A stretch of DNA of 64,000 bases from DATFQI01 sp963831105 (GCA_963831105.1 CAWHOS010000009.1:124001-188000), one strand, 5' to 3'. Shown: positions 24,257 to 33,485, counted from the first letter of the stretch. Made by a program: numbers and translations. Notes: generated by a model from the sequence alone, not told the origin.

Positions 24257-25120
24257 TCAGCGCTGGGCAATCGAGCCGGATCGAACGAAGCCAGCCACTC
24301 CCAGGGCCCGGCGCCCGAGCAACCCCAGCGACACGCCCATCCACGCCAGCGCGCGGTCCACCGGCACGTCCCGCAACGTCACGGCCCCATGGCGCTTGGC
24401 CAGCCGCGACCCATCCGGCCCGAGCACCAGCGGCACGTGCGCATAGACCGGCTCCGGCAGCCCCAGCGCCCGAGCGAGCCAGAGCTGCCGCGGCGTCGAC
24501 TCGGCGAGGTCCGACCCGCGCACGACCTCCTCGACGCCCTGGTCGGCGTCATCGACCACGACCGCGAGGTTGTAGGCGAACGCGCCGTCGCCCCGCCGCA
24601 CCACGAAGTCGTCGACGACGCCCTCGAGATCCGCCCGAGCAGCCGATCGTCGAAAACGCCACACGGAGCGCCCGCGGCGCGACACGCGCAGGGCGGGCGG
24701 GCGGCCGGAGGCGCGCTTCTCCGCGAGCTCCGCGGCACTCAACCGAAGGCACGTCCCGGGATACGCCCCCTCGGGCAACGGCCCATGCGCCGCACTCGCC
24801 GCCTCGCGGATCTCAGCCCGGGTGCAATAACACTCGTACAAGAGCCGTTCATCGCGAAGCCGAGCCAGCGCCGCCTCGTAGAGCGAAGCCCGGGACGACT
24901 GGGCCACCACGGGCCCGTCCCAGTCCAAGCCGACGGCCGCGAGGTCTGCCAACTGCTCATCGACGAAGTGCGGGCGGACCCGCCCCACGTCGAGGTCCTC
25001 GACCCGCATCAGGAAGCGAGAGCCACGAGACCGGGCGAACAGCCAAGCCAGCACCGCCGTGCGCAGGTTCCCGAGGTGCAGGACACCCGTCGGGCTCGGA
25101 GCGAACCGCCCGGCGCTCAC
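24257..25120 (-). CDS. gluQ: glutamyl-Q tRNA(Asp) synthetase
   Basis: This 287-aa truncated GluRS paralogue starts RFAPSPTGVLHLGNLRTA (HIGH motif as HLGN, residues 15-18), then FLMRVEDLDVGRV. A zinc site uses CYC near residue 97 and YPGTC about 20 residues later. The KMSKS-like LAKRHG is near residue 245. It lacks an anticodon-binding domain, as GluQ does, and attaches Glu to queuosine in tRNA-Asp. Start GTG 25120 overlaps the stop of the rmlC-like gene. Confidence 0.88.
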   Translation of the reverse strand: MSAGRFAPSPTGVLHLGNLRTAVLAWLFARSRGSRFLMRVEDLDVGRVRPHFVDEQLADLAAVGLDWDGPVVAQSSRASLYEAALARLRDERLLYECYCTRAEIREAASAAHGPLPEGAYPGTCLRLSAAELAEKRASGRPPALRVSRRGRSVWRFRRSAARADLEGVVDDFVVRRGDGAFAYNLAVVVDDADQGVEEVVRGSDLAESTPRQLWLARALGLPEPVYAHVPLVLGPDGSRLAKRHGAVTLRDVPVDRALAWMGVSLGLLGRRALGVAGFVRSGSIAQR

Positions 25121-25671
25121 ACCGAGAACGGCAGCGAGTCAGCGACGTCGGCCAGCAGGGGTGCCGACCGGTCGCGCTCCGAATACAGCAGCTCGAACCC
25201 CGTCGGCCACTCGATCCCCACTGCGGGATCGTCGAAGCGGATGCCCGCCTCAGTGGCCCCGTCGTAGTAGTTCGTGCACTTGTAGACGAAGTCCGCGGTC
25301 TCCGAGAGCACGCAGAAACCGTGCCCGAACCCGATCGGGATCCACAGCTGCCGGCCGTGGACGTCGTCGAGCTCGACGGACTCCCACTCGCCGAACGTCG
25401 AGGAGCCCCGCCGCAGGTCGACCACCACGTCGAGCACGGACCCTCGCGCACAGCGCACGAGCTTGCCCTGGCCCGGATGCGTCTGGAAGTGGATCCCGCG
25501 CACCGTGCCGCGGCGCGAACGCGAGTGGTTGTCCTGGACGAACGCCGTCGGGACGCCGTGCGCGCTCCACGAATCCTCGCGGTAGGTCTCCATGAAGAAG
25601 CCCCGCTCGTCGCCGTGGACGACGGGTTCGAGGAGCACGAGTCCATCGAGTCGGGTGGGGATCCGGCGCAT
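25117..25671 (-). CDS. rfbC: dTDP-4-dehydrorhamnose 3,5-epimerase
   Basis: This 184-aa RmlC-type cupin has MRRIPTRLDGLVLLEPVVHGDERGFFMETYRED at the start, then FVQDNHSRSRRGTVRGIHFQ with the catalytic histidine, GKLVRCARGSVLDVVVDLR and GFGHGFCVLSETADFVYKCTNYY. It epimerises the dTDP-sugar intermediate on the way to dTDP-rhamnose. I chose ATG 25671 over an upstream in-frame start at 25752, which overlaps the divergent regulator. The other rml genes are not in the window. Confidence 0.9.
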   Translation of the reverse strand: MRRIPTRLDGLVLLEPVVHGDERGFFMETYREDSWSAHGVPTAFVQDNHSRSRRGTVRGIHFQTHPGQGKLVRCARGSVLDVVVDLRRGSSTFGEWESVELDDVHGRQLWIPIGFGHGFCVLSETADFVYKCTNYYDGATEAGIRFDDPAVGIEWPTGFELLYSERDRSAPLLADVADSLPFSV

Positions 25672-25735
25672 ATCGGTGGAGGAGGTTAGGGCGAAGGCGT
25701 CGAAAGATCGCCAGGCCATGCCGAGGACCGTCACC

Positions 25736-26596
25736 ATGCCGCCCGCTGCCAAGGGCCACCAGACACTTTCCGCCTACATCTCCTCGCGGTTCGACGAGTT
25801 CTCGCGCTCCCAGAAGGATGTCGCGCAGTACGTCGTCGACCACCTCGACGAGGTCGCCTTCCACACCGCCGAGGAGCTCGCGCGCCGCGCGAGCACGTCC
25901 TCCTCGACCGTCGTGCGCTTCGCGCAGGCGCTCGGGTTCGAGGGCTTCCCCGAGCTCCAGGAGGCCGCGCGCGACGAGTACCGCCACCACCACCGCCGCT
26001 TCGCCTCCCCGCCCGTGGGGATGGAGCCGACGTCGGCCCCGCTCTTCTCGCTCGACCAGAACCCGTTCGAGCAGGCGATCGCCGCCGACCACGTCAACGT
26101 GGAGGACACGGCCCGCAAGGTCTCGCGCTCCGAGGTCGAGGCCGCGATCGAGGCGATCGCCGGAGCCGAGAAGCTGCTGATCGCCGGCACGGACCAGATG
26201 GCGTTCTTCGCCTCCTACCTGCGCCACCTGCTGATGCTGCTCGACGTGCGGGCCGAGATCGCCGCCTCGCCGTCCCAGGAGACGCTCAGCCGGCTCGGGC
26301 GCATCGACGAGGGCACGCTCGTGATCGGCCTCTCCGCCGGCCGCCCGCATCCGCTGGTCGTGCGCGCGATGAAGATCGCCCGCCACCGCAAGGCGTCGAC
26401 GCTGGCGATCACCGACGCGACGCTGTCGGAGGTCTCCAAGCTGGCCGAGCGGACGCTGTACTACTCGTCGAACTCGCCGGCCTTCGTGCGCTCGCACGTC
26501 GGCCTGCTCTCGGTGCTGCAGGCGCTCGCCTTCGGGCTCTACGCGCGCGACGCGGCGTCCTACGACGACCGCATCCGCGCGTTCAAGCTCAAGTGA
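25736..26596 (+). CDS. MurR/RpiR family regulator
   Basis: This 286-aa protein has an N-terminal HTH (about residues 10-80, FSRSQKDVAQYVVDHLDEVAFHTAEELARRASTSSSTVVRFAQALGFEGFPELQ), the RpiR pattern. A SIS phosphosugar-binding domain follows at about 125-245 (AEKLLIAGTDQMAFFASYLRHLLMLL, GTLVIGLSAGRPHPLVVRAMKIAR, LAITDATLSEVSKLA). It should sense a sugar phosphate. ATG 25736 has GAGGA 7 nt upstream; ATG 25718 is the alternative. Its end overlaps the convergent glycosyltransferase. Confidence 0.9.
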   Translation: MPPAAKGHQTLSAYISSRFDEFSRSQKDVAQYVVDHLDEVAFHTAEELARRASTSSSTVVRFAQALGFEGFPELQEAARDEYRHHHRRFASPPVGMEPTSAPLFSLDQNPFEQAIAADHVNVEDTARKVSRSEVEAAIEAIAGAEKLLIAGTDQMAFFASYLRHLLMLLDVRAEIAASPSQETLSRLGRIDEGTLVIGLSAGRPHPLVVRAMKIARHRKASTLAITDATLSEVSKLAERTLYYSSNSPAFVRSHVGLLSVLQALAFGLYARDAASYDDRIRAFKLK

Positions 26597-27735
26597 CCGC
26601 CGCGAGGCGCTCGCGCAGGACCGCGATCGCCTCGCCCGCCGGCGGCAGCGAGTCGACCTCCCAGGCGATGCCGGTCGCGATGCCCGCGTAGCGCGGGTCC
26701 ATCAGCAGCGCGGCGACGCGCTCGCCGATCCGCGATGAGTCCTCGACCACCAGCCCCGCGCCCGTCCTGGCGACGGCGCGCGCATTGAGCGGCTGGTCGC
26801 CGAAGCGCGGGAGCACGGCCAGCGGCACGCCGGCGGAGAGCGCCGTGCGCACCGAGCCGGCGCCGCCGTGCGAGAGCATCGCCGCCACGTGGGGCAGCAC
26901 GGAGGCCTCGCGCACCCACGGCTCCGCGTGCACGCCGGCAGGCAGCGGGCCGAGCTCGGCCGGGTCGCGGCGGCCGGTGTTGAGCAGGACGCGGACGTCG
27001 AGCGCGGCGAGCTGCTCGATCGCCTCCCGGTAGAGGCCGGGATACGCGTCGCCCTGCGGAGCGACCGTCCCGTAGGAGACGTAGACGAGCGGCCGCACGT
27101 CGCCGTCCCAGGGGCCGGGCGGCGCCATCAGCGGGGCGTGGGGCTCGCGGAAGTGGCCCTGCGCGGCGACCGCCGTCCAGCGCGGGCGGCGTGAGCGTGA
27201 CGCTGCGCCCCCCGAGCAGCCGCAGGCCGTCGGGATCGGGATCCAGGCGCTGCTCGGCCCGGATCTCGTCGACGTCCGCCGCGGCGAACTCGGCGATGTA
27301 GCGCTCGAGCTCGGCCATGTGGACCGCGACCCGCACCGAGGGCAGGGCGGCGCGCTCGGCCACGAGCGCGGCGGCGAACTCGCACGTCTCGTGCATCAGG
27401 ACGTCGGGCTGCCACTCGGCGACGGCGCCCATGATGCCGGGCAGCGAGGCGCGCGCGTGCACGCCGGCGAACAGCTCGCCGACGATGATCCGGTTCGCCT
27501 CGTCCCCGGCGCCGGCCTTCGCGGCGGCGAAGCCGCGGGCTGACACGGCGTCGCTGAGCTCCGCGGGCGCCTCGGGCAGCGCCCAGGGCTCGTGGCCCGC
27601 GTCGAGCACGAGGCCGGTGGCCGACTCGGGGATCGCGATCAGGACCTCGTGCCCGAGGTTGCGGAAGGCGTCGGCAAAGGGCAACAGCGGCCGCATGTGG
27701 CCCTCGCCCCGGATCGTCGTCATGAGGATGCGCAT
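26589..27735 (-). CDS. MGT-type glycosyltransferase, one frameshift
   Basis: From ATG 27735 the text reads MRILMTTIRGEGHMRPLLPFADAFRNLGHEVLIA, the N-terminal domain of UDP-sugar-dependent GT-B glycosyltransferases acting on small molecules. A one-base slip near 27180 is needed to reach the C-terminal domain: PLVYVSYGTVAPQG, VHAEPWVREASVLPHVAAMLSHGGAGSVRTALSAGVPLAVLPRFGDQPLNA. That domain contains the HGGxGS donor-binding motif and the DQ pair. Repaired length is about 380 residues, normal for the family. The acceptor is unknown; macrolide-like or lipid aglycones are usual. Confidence 0.8.
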
Positions 27736-27773
27736 AGGTCCAAAGACGCCGCGGCAGCGCGATCTATTCCGGC

Positions 27774-27779
27774 TAGATT
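27774..27779 (+). promoter_or_regulatory. -10 hexamer TAGATT
   Basis: TAGATT ends 6 nt before the GTG start at 27786, a clear leaderless arrangement. The surrounding ATCTA-n7-TAGAT is an inverted repeat (27762-27778). Confidence 0.45.
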
Positions 27780-27785
27780 CCCGCC

Positions 27786-28676
27786 GTGCGGCGCACCTCG
27801 ATCCTGTTAGCCGTCGCCGCCGCGCTGTGGCTGGCCGCCGTCGCCCGTGCGGACGCATATGTCCTCGGCGGGCCGCGCTGGCCCGCCCGGACCATCACCT
27901 ACTGGGACGGCGGCCCGAACCCCGCCGCGGTGAAGAAGGCCGTGCGCGCGTGGAACCGCAGCGGCGCGCGGGTCCGCTTCGTGCCGGCGAGGCGTGCGCG
28001 CGCTGACATCTGGATCAGCCGCTACCGGACGCCCTGCCGCGGCTATGCGCAGATCGGCCACGACCCGGCCGTGCGCCACGCCCCGCTGCGCCTCGGCCGC
28101 TGCATCGACGGACCGACCGCCGAGGGCGTGGCGGCCCACGAGCTCGGGCACATCCTCGGGCTCGACCACGAGCGCAAGCGCTGCGCGGCGATGAACGCGA
28201 CCACTGCTGCGCTCTGTCGGTCCAAGCCCTACTACGTGCCCTGCCACCCGCTGGAGCGCGACGACGTCCGCGGGGCGATCCGCCTCTACGGCGGCGGGGT
28301 GCGACTGGGGCCGCGACGTCTCTGTCCACGCCTGGGCCCACCGGAGCCGCCCGCCGGGCTGCGGCTCGTCCCCGGCCCGGACGGCAACGGCACGCTCGAG
28401 CTGGAGCTGCGCCCACGGCGCGTGCTGATCCCCGGATCGTTCGCGCCGCGGCCGCTGATCACGGTCCACCGCTTCGAGGACGCGTGCCCGCCGGGACCGC
28501 CGTCCGGCGAGCCGGTCGCGGTGGTCACCGACTCGGCGCCGCGCGTCAGCATCCCGGTGACGCTGGGCCCTGGCCGCGTGTGCTTCTCCGTGTGGGTGGG
28601 GGACGTGATCGGAGCGATCGCGGCGCCGGCCACGATCACCGCCGATGGGTCCAATGGCTCCGCTCAGGCGGGCTGA
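27786..28676 (+). CDS. secreted matrixin-like metalloprotease
   Basis: This 296-aa protein has a signal peptide (ILLAVAAALWLAAVARADA, cleavage near residue 24) and an M10-type catalytic domain. RTITYWDGGPNPAAVKKAVRAWNRSG matches the N-terminal strand-helix of matrixins. The zinc motif HELGHILGLDH is at 118-128, a full HEXXHxxGxxH, and MNATTA supplies the Met-turn. The C-terminal 120 residues form a beta-rich domain. It should cleave proteins outside the cell. Six or more cysteines suggest disulfides. No prodomain cysteine switch is obvious. Confidence 0.85.
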   Translation: MRRTSILLAVAAALWLAAVARADAYVLGGPRWPARTITYWDGGPNPAAVKKAVRAWNRSGARVRFVPARRARADIWISRYRTPCRGYAQIGHDPAVRHAPLRLGRCIDGPTAEGVAAHELGHILGLDHERKRCAAMNATTAALCRSKPYYVPCHPLERDDVRGAIRLYGGGVRLGPRRLCPRLGPPEPPAGLRLVPGPDGNGTLELELRPRRVLIPGSFAPRPLITVHRFEDACPPGPPSGEPVAVVTDSAPRVSIPVTLGPGRVCFSVWVGDVIGAIAAPATITADGSNGSAQAG

Positions 28677-28732
28677 CGCACGCCGATTTGGACAAGAGCG
28701 GGCTCCAGAGCGTGGCTATCCTGCGAGACACG

Positions 28733-29617
28733 ATGCGAGACGAGTCCACTTTCCGCGTCAAGGCCGGCTTGGCCGAGATGCTCAAGGGCGGCGTGATCAT
28801 GGACGTGGTCGACGCCGAGCAGGCGAAGATCGCCGAGGACGCCGGCGCGGTCGCCGTCATGGCGCTCGAGCGCGTGCCCGCCGACATCCGCCGCGACGGC
28901 GGCGTGGCTCGCATGTCCGACCCGGCGCTGGTCAAGGGCATCCAGGAGGCCGTGACGATCCCCGTCATGGCGAAGGCCCGCATCGGCCACTTCGCCGAGG
29001 CGCAGGTGCTGGAGTCGCTCGAGATCGACTACATCGACGAGTCCGAGGTCCTCACGCCCGCCGACGAGGCCAACCACATCGACAAGTGGAACTTCAAGAT
29101 CCCGTTCGTCTGCGGCGCCACCAACCTGGGCGAGGCGTTGCGCCGGATCGCCGAGGGCGCGGCGATGATCCGCTCCAAGGGCGAGGCCGGCACCGGCGAC
29201 ATCGTCGAGGCCGTGCGCCACATGCGCCGCATCAACGGCGAGATCCGCGCGCTGACCGTGATGGACGACGCCCAGCTCGCGACGGCCGCCAAGGAGCACC
29301 AGGCGCCGCTGGACCTGGTCCGCCAGGTCGCGCGCGACGGCAAGCTCCCGGTCGTGCTGTTCTGCGCCGGCGGCATCGCCACCCCGGCCGACGCGTCGCT
29401 GATGATGCAGCTCGGCGCCGAGGGCGTGTTCGTCGGCTCGGGCATCTTCAAGTCCTCCGAGCCCGCGATCCGCGCCCGCGCGATCGTCGAGGCCACCACC
29501 CACTTCGAGGACCCGGCGCGCGTCGCGCGCGCCTCCGAGGGCCTCGGCACCGCGATGACCTCCCTCGAGACGCGCAAGCTCGAGGAAGGCCAGCTGCTCG
29601 CCAACCGGGGCTGGTAG
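28733..29617 (+). CDS. pdxS: pyridoxal 5'-phosphate synthase lyase subunit PdxS
   Basis: This 294-aa beta/alpha barrel makes PLP from ribose 5-phosphate, glyceraldehyde 3-phosphate and ammonia. It reads GLAEMLKGGVIMDVVDAEQAKIAEDAGAVAVMALERVPADIR, MAKARIGHFAEAQ with a catalytic lysine, and VFCGATNLGEALRR-like text (FVCGATNLGEALRR). The late phosphate-binding loop is FVGSGIFKS. Start ATG 28733 with TATCCT about 10 nt upstream. PdxT follows after 4 nt. Confidence 0.97.
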   Translation: MRDESTFRVKAGLAEMLKGGVIMDVVDAEQAKIAEDAGAVAVMALERVPADIRRDGGVARMSDPALVKGIQEAVTIPVMAKARIGHFAEAQVLESLEIDYIDESEVLTPADEANHIDKWNFKIPFVCGATNLGEALRRIAEGAAMIRSKGEAGTGDIVEAVRHMRRINGEIRALTVMDDAQLATAAKEHQAPLDLVRQVARDGKLPVVLFCAGGIATPADASLMMQLGAEGVFVGSGIFKSSEPAIRARAIVEATTHFEDPARVARASEGLGTAMTSLETRKLEEGQLLANRGW

Positions 29618-29621
29618 CGCC

Positions 29622-30179
29622 ATGCCGCTCGTCGGCGTCCTGGCCCTGCAAGGGGACTTCCAGGCCCACGCGCGGATGCTGCGCGGGCTCGGCGCCGACG
29701 TGCGCGAGGTCCGCACCCCCGCAGGGCTGGAGGGCCTCGACGGCCTGGTGATCCCCGGCGGCGAGTCGACGACGATGACGCTCGGGATCGAGCGCGAGGG
29801 CCTCGGCGACCCGCTGCGCGAGTTCGCCGCCACAGGCACCCCGATCCTCGGCACCTGCGCGGGCATGATCATGCTCGACCGCGACCACCTCGGGATCGCC
29901 GACTGGCGCTGCGCGCGCAACGCCTTCGGCCGCCAGATCCGCTCCTTCGAGGCCGACCTTCGCATCCCGGGGATCTCCGGCCCGCCGGTGCGCGCGGTGT
30001 TCATCCGCGCGCCGTGGATCGCCGAGCACGGCGACGGCGTCGAGATCCTCGCCTCCGTCGACGGCCATCCCGTCGCGGCGCGCCAGGACAACCTCCTTGC
30101 GATCTCCTTCCACCCGGAGATCGCGGGCGAGAGCCGGCTCCACGAGTTGTTCCTGCGCGAGGCTGCCGTCCGCGCGTGA
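29622..30179 (+). CDS. pdxT: pyridoxal 5'-phosphate synthase glutaminase PdxT
   Basis: This 185-aa class I glutaminase supplies ammonia to PdxS. It starts VGVLALQGDFQAH and has the oxyanion motif GGESTTM, the nucleophile Cys79 in GTCAGM, and His164-Pro-Glu in SFHPE. It is transcribed with pdxS and overlaps the next gene's GTG by 4 nt. Confidence 0.97.
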   Translation: MPLVGVLALQGDFQAHARMLRGLGADVREVRTPAGLEGLDGLVIPGGESTTMTLGIEREGLGDPLREFAATGTPILGTCAGMIMLDRDHLGIADWRCARNAFGRQIRSFEADLRIPGISGPPVRAVFIRAPWIAEHGDGVEILASVDGHPVAARQDNLLAISFHPEIAGESRLHELFLREAAVRA

Positions 30180-30832
30180 AGGACTTCACGCTGTACTTCG
30201 TCCGCCACGGCGAGTCGGTGGCGAACCTGTCCGACCGCAACGGCAGCAAGCGTCCCGACGACGCCGACCGCTTGTCCGACCACGGCTGGGAGCAGGCCCG
30301 CGGGCTCGGCCGGCGCCTGGAGGGGGAGGGGCTGGAGCTGATCGTGGCGAGTCCGATGCGGCGCGCGCAGGAGACCGCGCAGGGGATCGCCGAGGTCCTC
30401 GGCCTGCCGATCGAGACCGACGAGGACCTCTACGAGGTCCGCCAGTCCGACGCCTTCTACGCGTCCTCGCCCGACTACGGCGACACCGGCACCCTGCGCT
30501 GGATGCCGACGGCCGACCCCGACCATGCGGAGCCGGGCGCGGAGTCCTTCAACGACATCGTCGCCCGCGTGCGGCGCGTGCAGGAGCGCCTGGCGGAGGT
30601 CGCCGCCGAGCGGCGCGTCGTCGCCGTCAGCCACCACAACTTCCTGCACTTCTTCCTCGGCGTGACGTTCTTCGGCGACGACCTGACGCCCGCGATGGTG
30701 CCCGGCCTCTACCAGGCGGGGCACGCCAACACGGGGATCACGATCTTCGAGAAGGTCGCCCGCCGCGAGATGGACGGCGTCGACCTGCCGGGCTGGGTCC
30801 TGACGACCTGGAACGACCGGGCGCACCTTTAG
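30176..30832 (+). CDS. histidine phosphatase family protein
   Basis: This 218-aa branch 1 histidine phosphatase has the phosphohistidine motif RHGES at residues 10-14, SPMRRAQETAQGIAEVLGL, an acidic EDLYEVRQ and the second His in VVAVSHHNFLHFFLG. It has all four catalytic-pocket residues, so it is probably a real phosphatase or mutase. Start GTG 30176 overlaps the pdxT stop (GTGA), which places it in the pdxST operon. A role in removing phosphate from a vitamin B6 intermediate is conceivable but unproven. Confidence 0.85.
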   Translation: MKDFTLYFVRHGESVANLSDRNGSKRPDDADRLSDHGWEQARGLGRRLEGEGLELIVASPMRRAQETAQGIAEVLGLPIETDEDLYEVRQSDAFYASSPDYGDTGTLRWMPTADPDHAEPGAESFNDIVARVRRVQERLAEVAAERRVVAVSHHNFLHFFLGVTFFGDDLTPAMVPGLYQAGHANTGITIFEKVARREMDGVDLPGWVLTTWNDRAHL

Positions 30833-30878
30833 GAGTCCTAGCCGTTTGCGCCGCGGCGGGGGCGGCAAGGGTGATCAC

Positions 30879-31463
30879 ATGGCATCGATCTCCGCACCTC
30901 CGCTCGCGCTCAGCCAGGTCGGCCGTGCGATGCACGACGTGGGCCTCGCCGGCCTGCTCGGCGGCAACATGTTCGGGCGCTTCGCGCTGCACCCCGCCGT
31001 CACCGAGCTCGGCGACGCGCGCGAGCGCGGCAAGGTGGTCAACGCGGCCTGGAGGCGCTACGGCGCGATCAACTCGCTCTCGCTGCTCGCCGTGACCACG
31101 GGTTGGCTCGGCGCCCGCCTGGACGAGGCGTCGGACGGCCGCCTCTCGCCGCCCGAGCGGCGGCTCGCCCGCGCCAAGGACGTGCTCGTCGGCGTCGTGG
31201 CGGTCACCGGGATCGCGACCGCGGCGGAGGGCGTGCGCTTCTCGCGTTCCGCGCCGGACGGCGCCGTGCCGCTGCGCGACGGCGACCACACGGCGGCCGA
31301 GGCGAAGCCGGACTCGCGCGCGCTCAAGCGGCGGCTCAACGTGCTCGGCGCCGTCTCGCTTGGCGCGGAGGCCGGGCTCGTGGCGGTCAACGCCGCGCTC
31401 AACCAGCGCAACTTCCGCCGGCCGCCCGCGCGCCGGCTGATCCCGCGCTTCGGCCGCGTCTAA
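30879..31463 (+). CDS. conserved protein of unknown function
   Basis: This 194-aa protein starts MASISAPPLALSQVGRAMHDVGLAGLLGGNMFGRFALHPAV. Weakly hydrophobic helical stretches (SLLAVTTGWLGA, VLVGVVAVTGIATAAEGV, VLGAVSLGAEAGLVAVNAAL) suggest two or three membrane-associated helices. The tail is basic (RRPPARRLIPRFGRV). The first 40 residues resemble small actinobacterial proteins without an assigned role. It stands alone between the pdxST operon and a convergent operon, overlapping the HAD gene's end by 4 nt. Confidence 0.6.
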   Translation: MASISAPPLALSQVGRAMHDVGLAGLLGGNMFGRFALHPAVTELGDARERGKVVNAAWRRYGAINSLSLLAVTTGWLGARLDEASDGRLSPPERRLARAKDVLVGVVAVTGIATAAEGVRFSRSAPDGAVPLRDGDHTAAEAKPDSRALKRRLNVLGAVSLGAEAGLVAVNAALNQRNFRRPPARRLIPRFGRV

Positions 31464-32125
31464 GCGAGCGCGGCGAGTCCCTCCGCGACCTCGAGCAGGT
31501 CGCGGCCGCCGACGTCGGGCTCCGGCAGGCCGTCGGGCAGCACGAGGTCGCGACGCGCGACCCAGCCCGTGCGCAGCCCGGCCGCCTTGGCGCCGGCCAC
31601 GTCCCACCAATGCGCGGCGACGAGCGCGACCTCGTCCGCCGTGGCCTCCACGCGCTCGAGCGCCAGCCGGTAGGGCCGCGGGTCCGGCTTGAAGGCGCCC
31701 GACTCCGGGGCGCTGATCACGATCTCGATCCGGTCGCGCAGGCCCGCGAAGCGCAGCACGGCGTCGGCCGCCGCTTCGGTGCTCTGCGTCAGCACGCCGA
31801 GCCGCAGCCCGATCCCGCGCAGCTGCTCGAGCGCCGCGGGGGCATCGATGAAGGCCGGCATCGCGCCCATCAGCCCGAGCGCGTCGTCGGCCGCCGAGGG
31901 GTCGCGGCCGGCCAGCCTCAGGCGCCGCCGCAGGCCCGCGCGCACGAGCTCGGAGAACTCCGCCTCGCGGCCCGTGAGCGTGACCACCATCGCGAGCTGG
32001 ATCGCGTCGTCGACCGCCGCGCTCACGAGGTCCTCGTCGGCCGCGGTGTCGCCCAGCGGCTGGGCCATCACGGCCGTATCGACGAGCGTGCCGTTGAGGT
32101 CGAACAGGACCCAGCGCAGCGCCAT
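31460..32125 (-). CDS. HAD-superfamily hydrolase, haloacid dehalogenase II-like
   Basis: This 221-aa protein has motif I VLFDLNGTLVDT with nucleophile Asp9. The usual second Asp is Asn11, which resembles 2-haloacid dehalogenases more than phosphatases. Motif II threonine is in LGVLTQST, motif III lysine in GAFKPDPRPYRLAL, and motif IV is VALVAAHWWDVAGAKAAGLRTGWV. The AAHxWDxxGA text is typical of type II haloacid dehalogenases. It is the last gene of the five-gene operon from 35424. Confidence 0.85.
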   Translation of the reverse strand: MALRWVLFDLNGTLVDTAVMAQPLGDTAADEDLVSAAVDDAIQLAMVVTLTGREAEFSELVRAGLRRRLRLAGRDPSAADDALGLMGAMPAFIDAPAALEQLRGIGLRLGVLTQSTEAAADAVLRFAGLRDRIEIVISAPESGAFKPDPRPYRLALERVEATADEVALVAAHWWDVAGAKAAGLRTGWVARRDLVLPDGLPEPDVGGRDLLEVAEGLAALA

Positions 32126-32619
32126 CAGCAGCCCTGCGCCTGGATCTCGACCCGGATGGGGAGGTCGAACACCTGCGTCGACGTCCCGCCGTCGCTGCGC
32201 AGCTCGAGGTCCGGCCCCGCGAGCGGCACGTCCTGGGCCCCGAACTCGCAGCCGCGCACGGTGCCCTCGACCGTCACGTCGGCCTCCTCGCCGGGTGGCA
32301 CCTGCACGGGTCCGTCCGCGATCCGCTCGGGCACGAAGGCGCCGTCGCGGTCCTCGTCGGCCGCGACGCCGGTCACGGAGACCACCTCGTCGGTCGGGTT
32401 GCGCACGGTGACGGTGTAAGTGAGGGACGCGCCCTCCTGAGGGCGCAGCTCGTAGATCCTCTCACCGGCGTCGGGGTCGGCGCCACCCTGGCGCTCGGCC
32501 TGCTTCCCGGCCGCCTTCGCCCCGGGCGGCGGCTCGGCCGAGACGAGCTCGAGCGGGCCACCGCCGCCGCCGCAGCCGGTCAGCGCCGCCGCGAGCAGGA
32601 CCGCCGCCGCGCGCTTCAC
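32125..32619 (-). CDS. lipoprotein with immunoglobulin-like domain
   Basis: This 164-aa protein starts at GTG 32619 with a lipoprotein signal VKRAAAVLLAAALTGCGGGGG (lipobox LTGC, Cys16). A low-complexity linker and a beta-rich domain (LTYTVTVRNPTDEVVSVTGVAAD, VQVPPGEEADVTVEGTVRGCEF) follow. This resembles DUF-type extracellular Ig domains that sit on the membrane surface. It overlaps both neighbours by 1-4 nt, so it is translated with them. Confidence 0.8.
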   Translation of the reverse strand: MKRAAAVLLAAALTGCGGGGGPLELVSAEPPPGAKAAGKQAERQGGADPDAGERIYELRPQEGASLTYTVTVRNPTDEVVSVTGVAADEDRDGAFVPERIADGPVQVPPGEEADVTVEGTVRGCEFGAQDVPLAGPDLELRSDGGTSTQVFDLPIRVEIQAQGC

Positions 32620-33485
32620 GCCGCGCTGCCGCGCAGCAGCGGTCGCCGGGCCGCGCCGAGCCGGCCGCGGGCCGGCAGACCGCCGAGCGCCGCGGCGGCG
32701 ATCGCGCAGCCCGCGGCGAGGCCCGCGATGCCTGCGGGCGCCAGCGCGCAGGCGACGCCGAGCGCGACCGCGGAGGCCGCCGACGCGAGCGCGATCCCGG
32801 GCAGCAGCGAGCCCGTCGCCACGTAGAGCGCGCACAGCGCCAGCCCCAGCAGCATCGAGAGCACCGCCAGCCCGGGCTGCCCGGCCAGCGACGTCAGGCC
32901 GCCGAAGAGCACGGAGACGATCAGGGCGGCCGGCACCGGCCCCTTCCAGCCCGCCAGCGCCGGGAACGCGAAGCCGCGCAGCAGGATCTCGCCCGCGACG
33001 ACGGGCAGCACGCAGCCGGCCAGCGCCGAGGCGATCAGGCCCGGCCCGAACGGGACCGGCTCGCGCAGCGGCAGGTCGTAGAGCTGGGCGGTCAGGCTGC
33101 GGGTGTCGAGCTCCGGCGGCACGTCGAGCGAGCCGCGCAGGTCGCCGAGCACGCTCCAGAGCGCCGCCACGGCCCCGAGCGCGACGGCCGCGCCCGCGGT
33201 GAGCAGCAGCGCACCCGGGAGGTCGTCGGGAACGCGCAGGCCGAGCTGCTCGCCGGTCACCGGCCGCGTCAGGCGCGCGACCACCGCGACCACGGCGACG
33301 ATCCCGGCCGCAGAGAACGCGGCCGCGAGCAGGACGATCGCCGGCGACGTGCGCTCGAGCCCGGCCACCGCGGCCGGCACGAGGGCGGGCAGCGGCGCGA
33401 CGACCGCGACGAGCAGCGCGCCCGCGAGCGCGAAGACGCCCGCCAGCGGCGGCCAGGCCGGGACGCGCTCGCCGAAGGCCCGCAT
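32616..33485 (-). CDS. CPBP-type intramembrane protein, catalytic residues degenerate
   Basis: This 289-aa protein has about eight hydrophobic helices. GEILLRGFAFPAL corresponds to CPBP/Abi motif 1 (EExxxR), but the first Glu is Gly. VLFGGLTSLAG corresponds to motif 2 (FxxxH) without the histidine. True CPBP glutamic proteases need these residues, so this member is probably inactive or a scaffold. It lies inside the envelope operon and overlaps both neighbours. Confidence 0.7.
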   Translation of the reverse strand: MRAFGERVPAWPPLAGVFALAGALLVAVVAPLPALVPAAVAGLERTSPAIVLLAAAFSAAGIVAVVAVVARLTRPVTGEQLGLRVPDDLPGALLLTAGAAVALGAVAALWSVLGDLRGSLDVPPELDTRSLTAQLYDLPLREPVPFGPGLIASALAGCVLPVVAGEILLRGFAFPALAGWKGPVPAALIVSVLFGGLTSLAGQPGLAVLSMLLGLALCALYVATGSLLPGIALASAASAVALGVACALAPAGIAGLAAGCAIAAAALGGLPARGRLGAARRPLLRGSAA

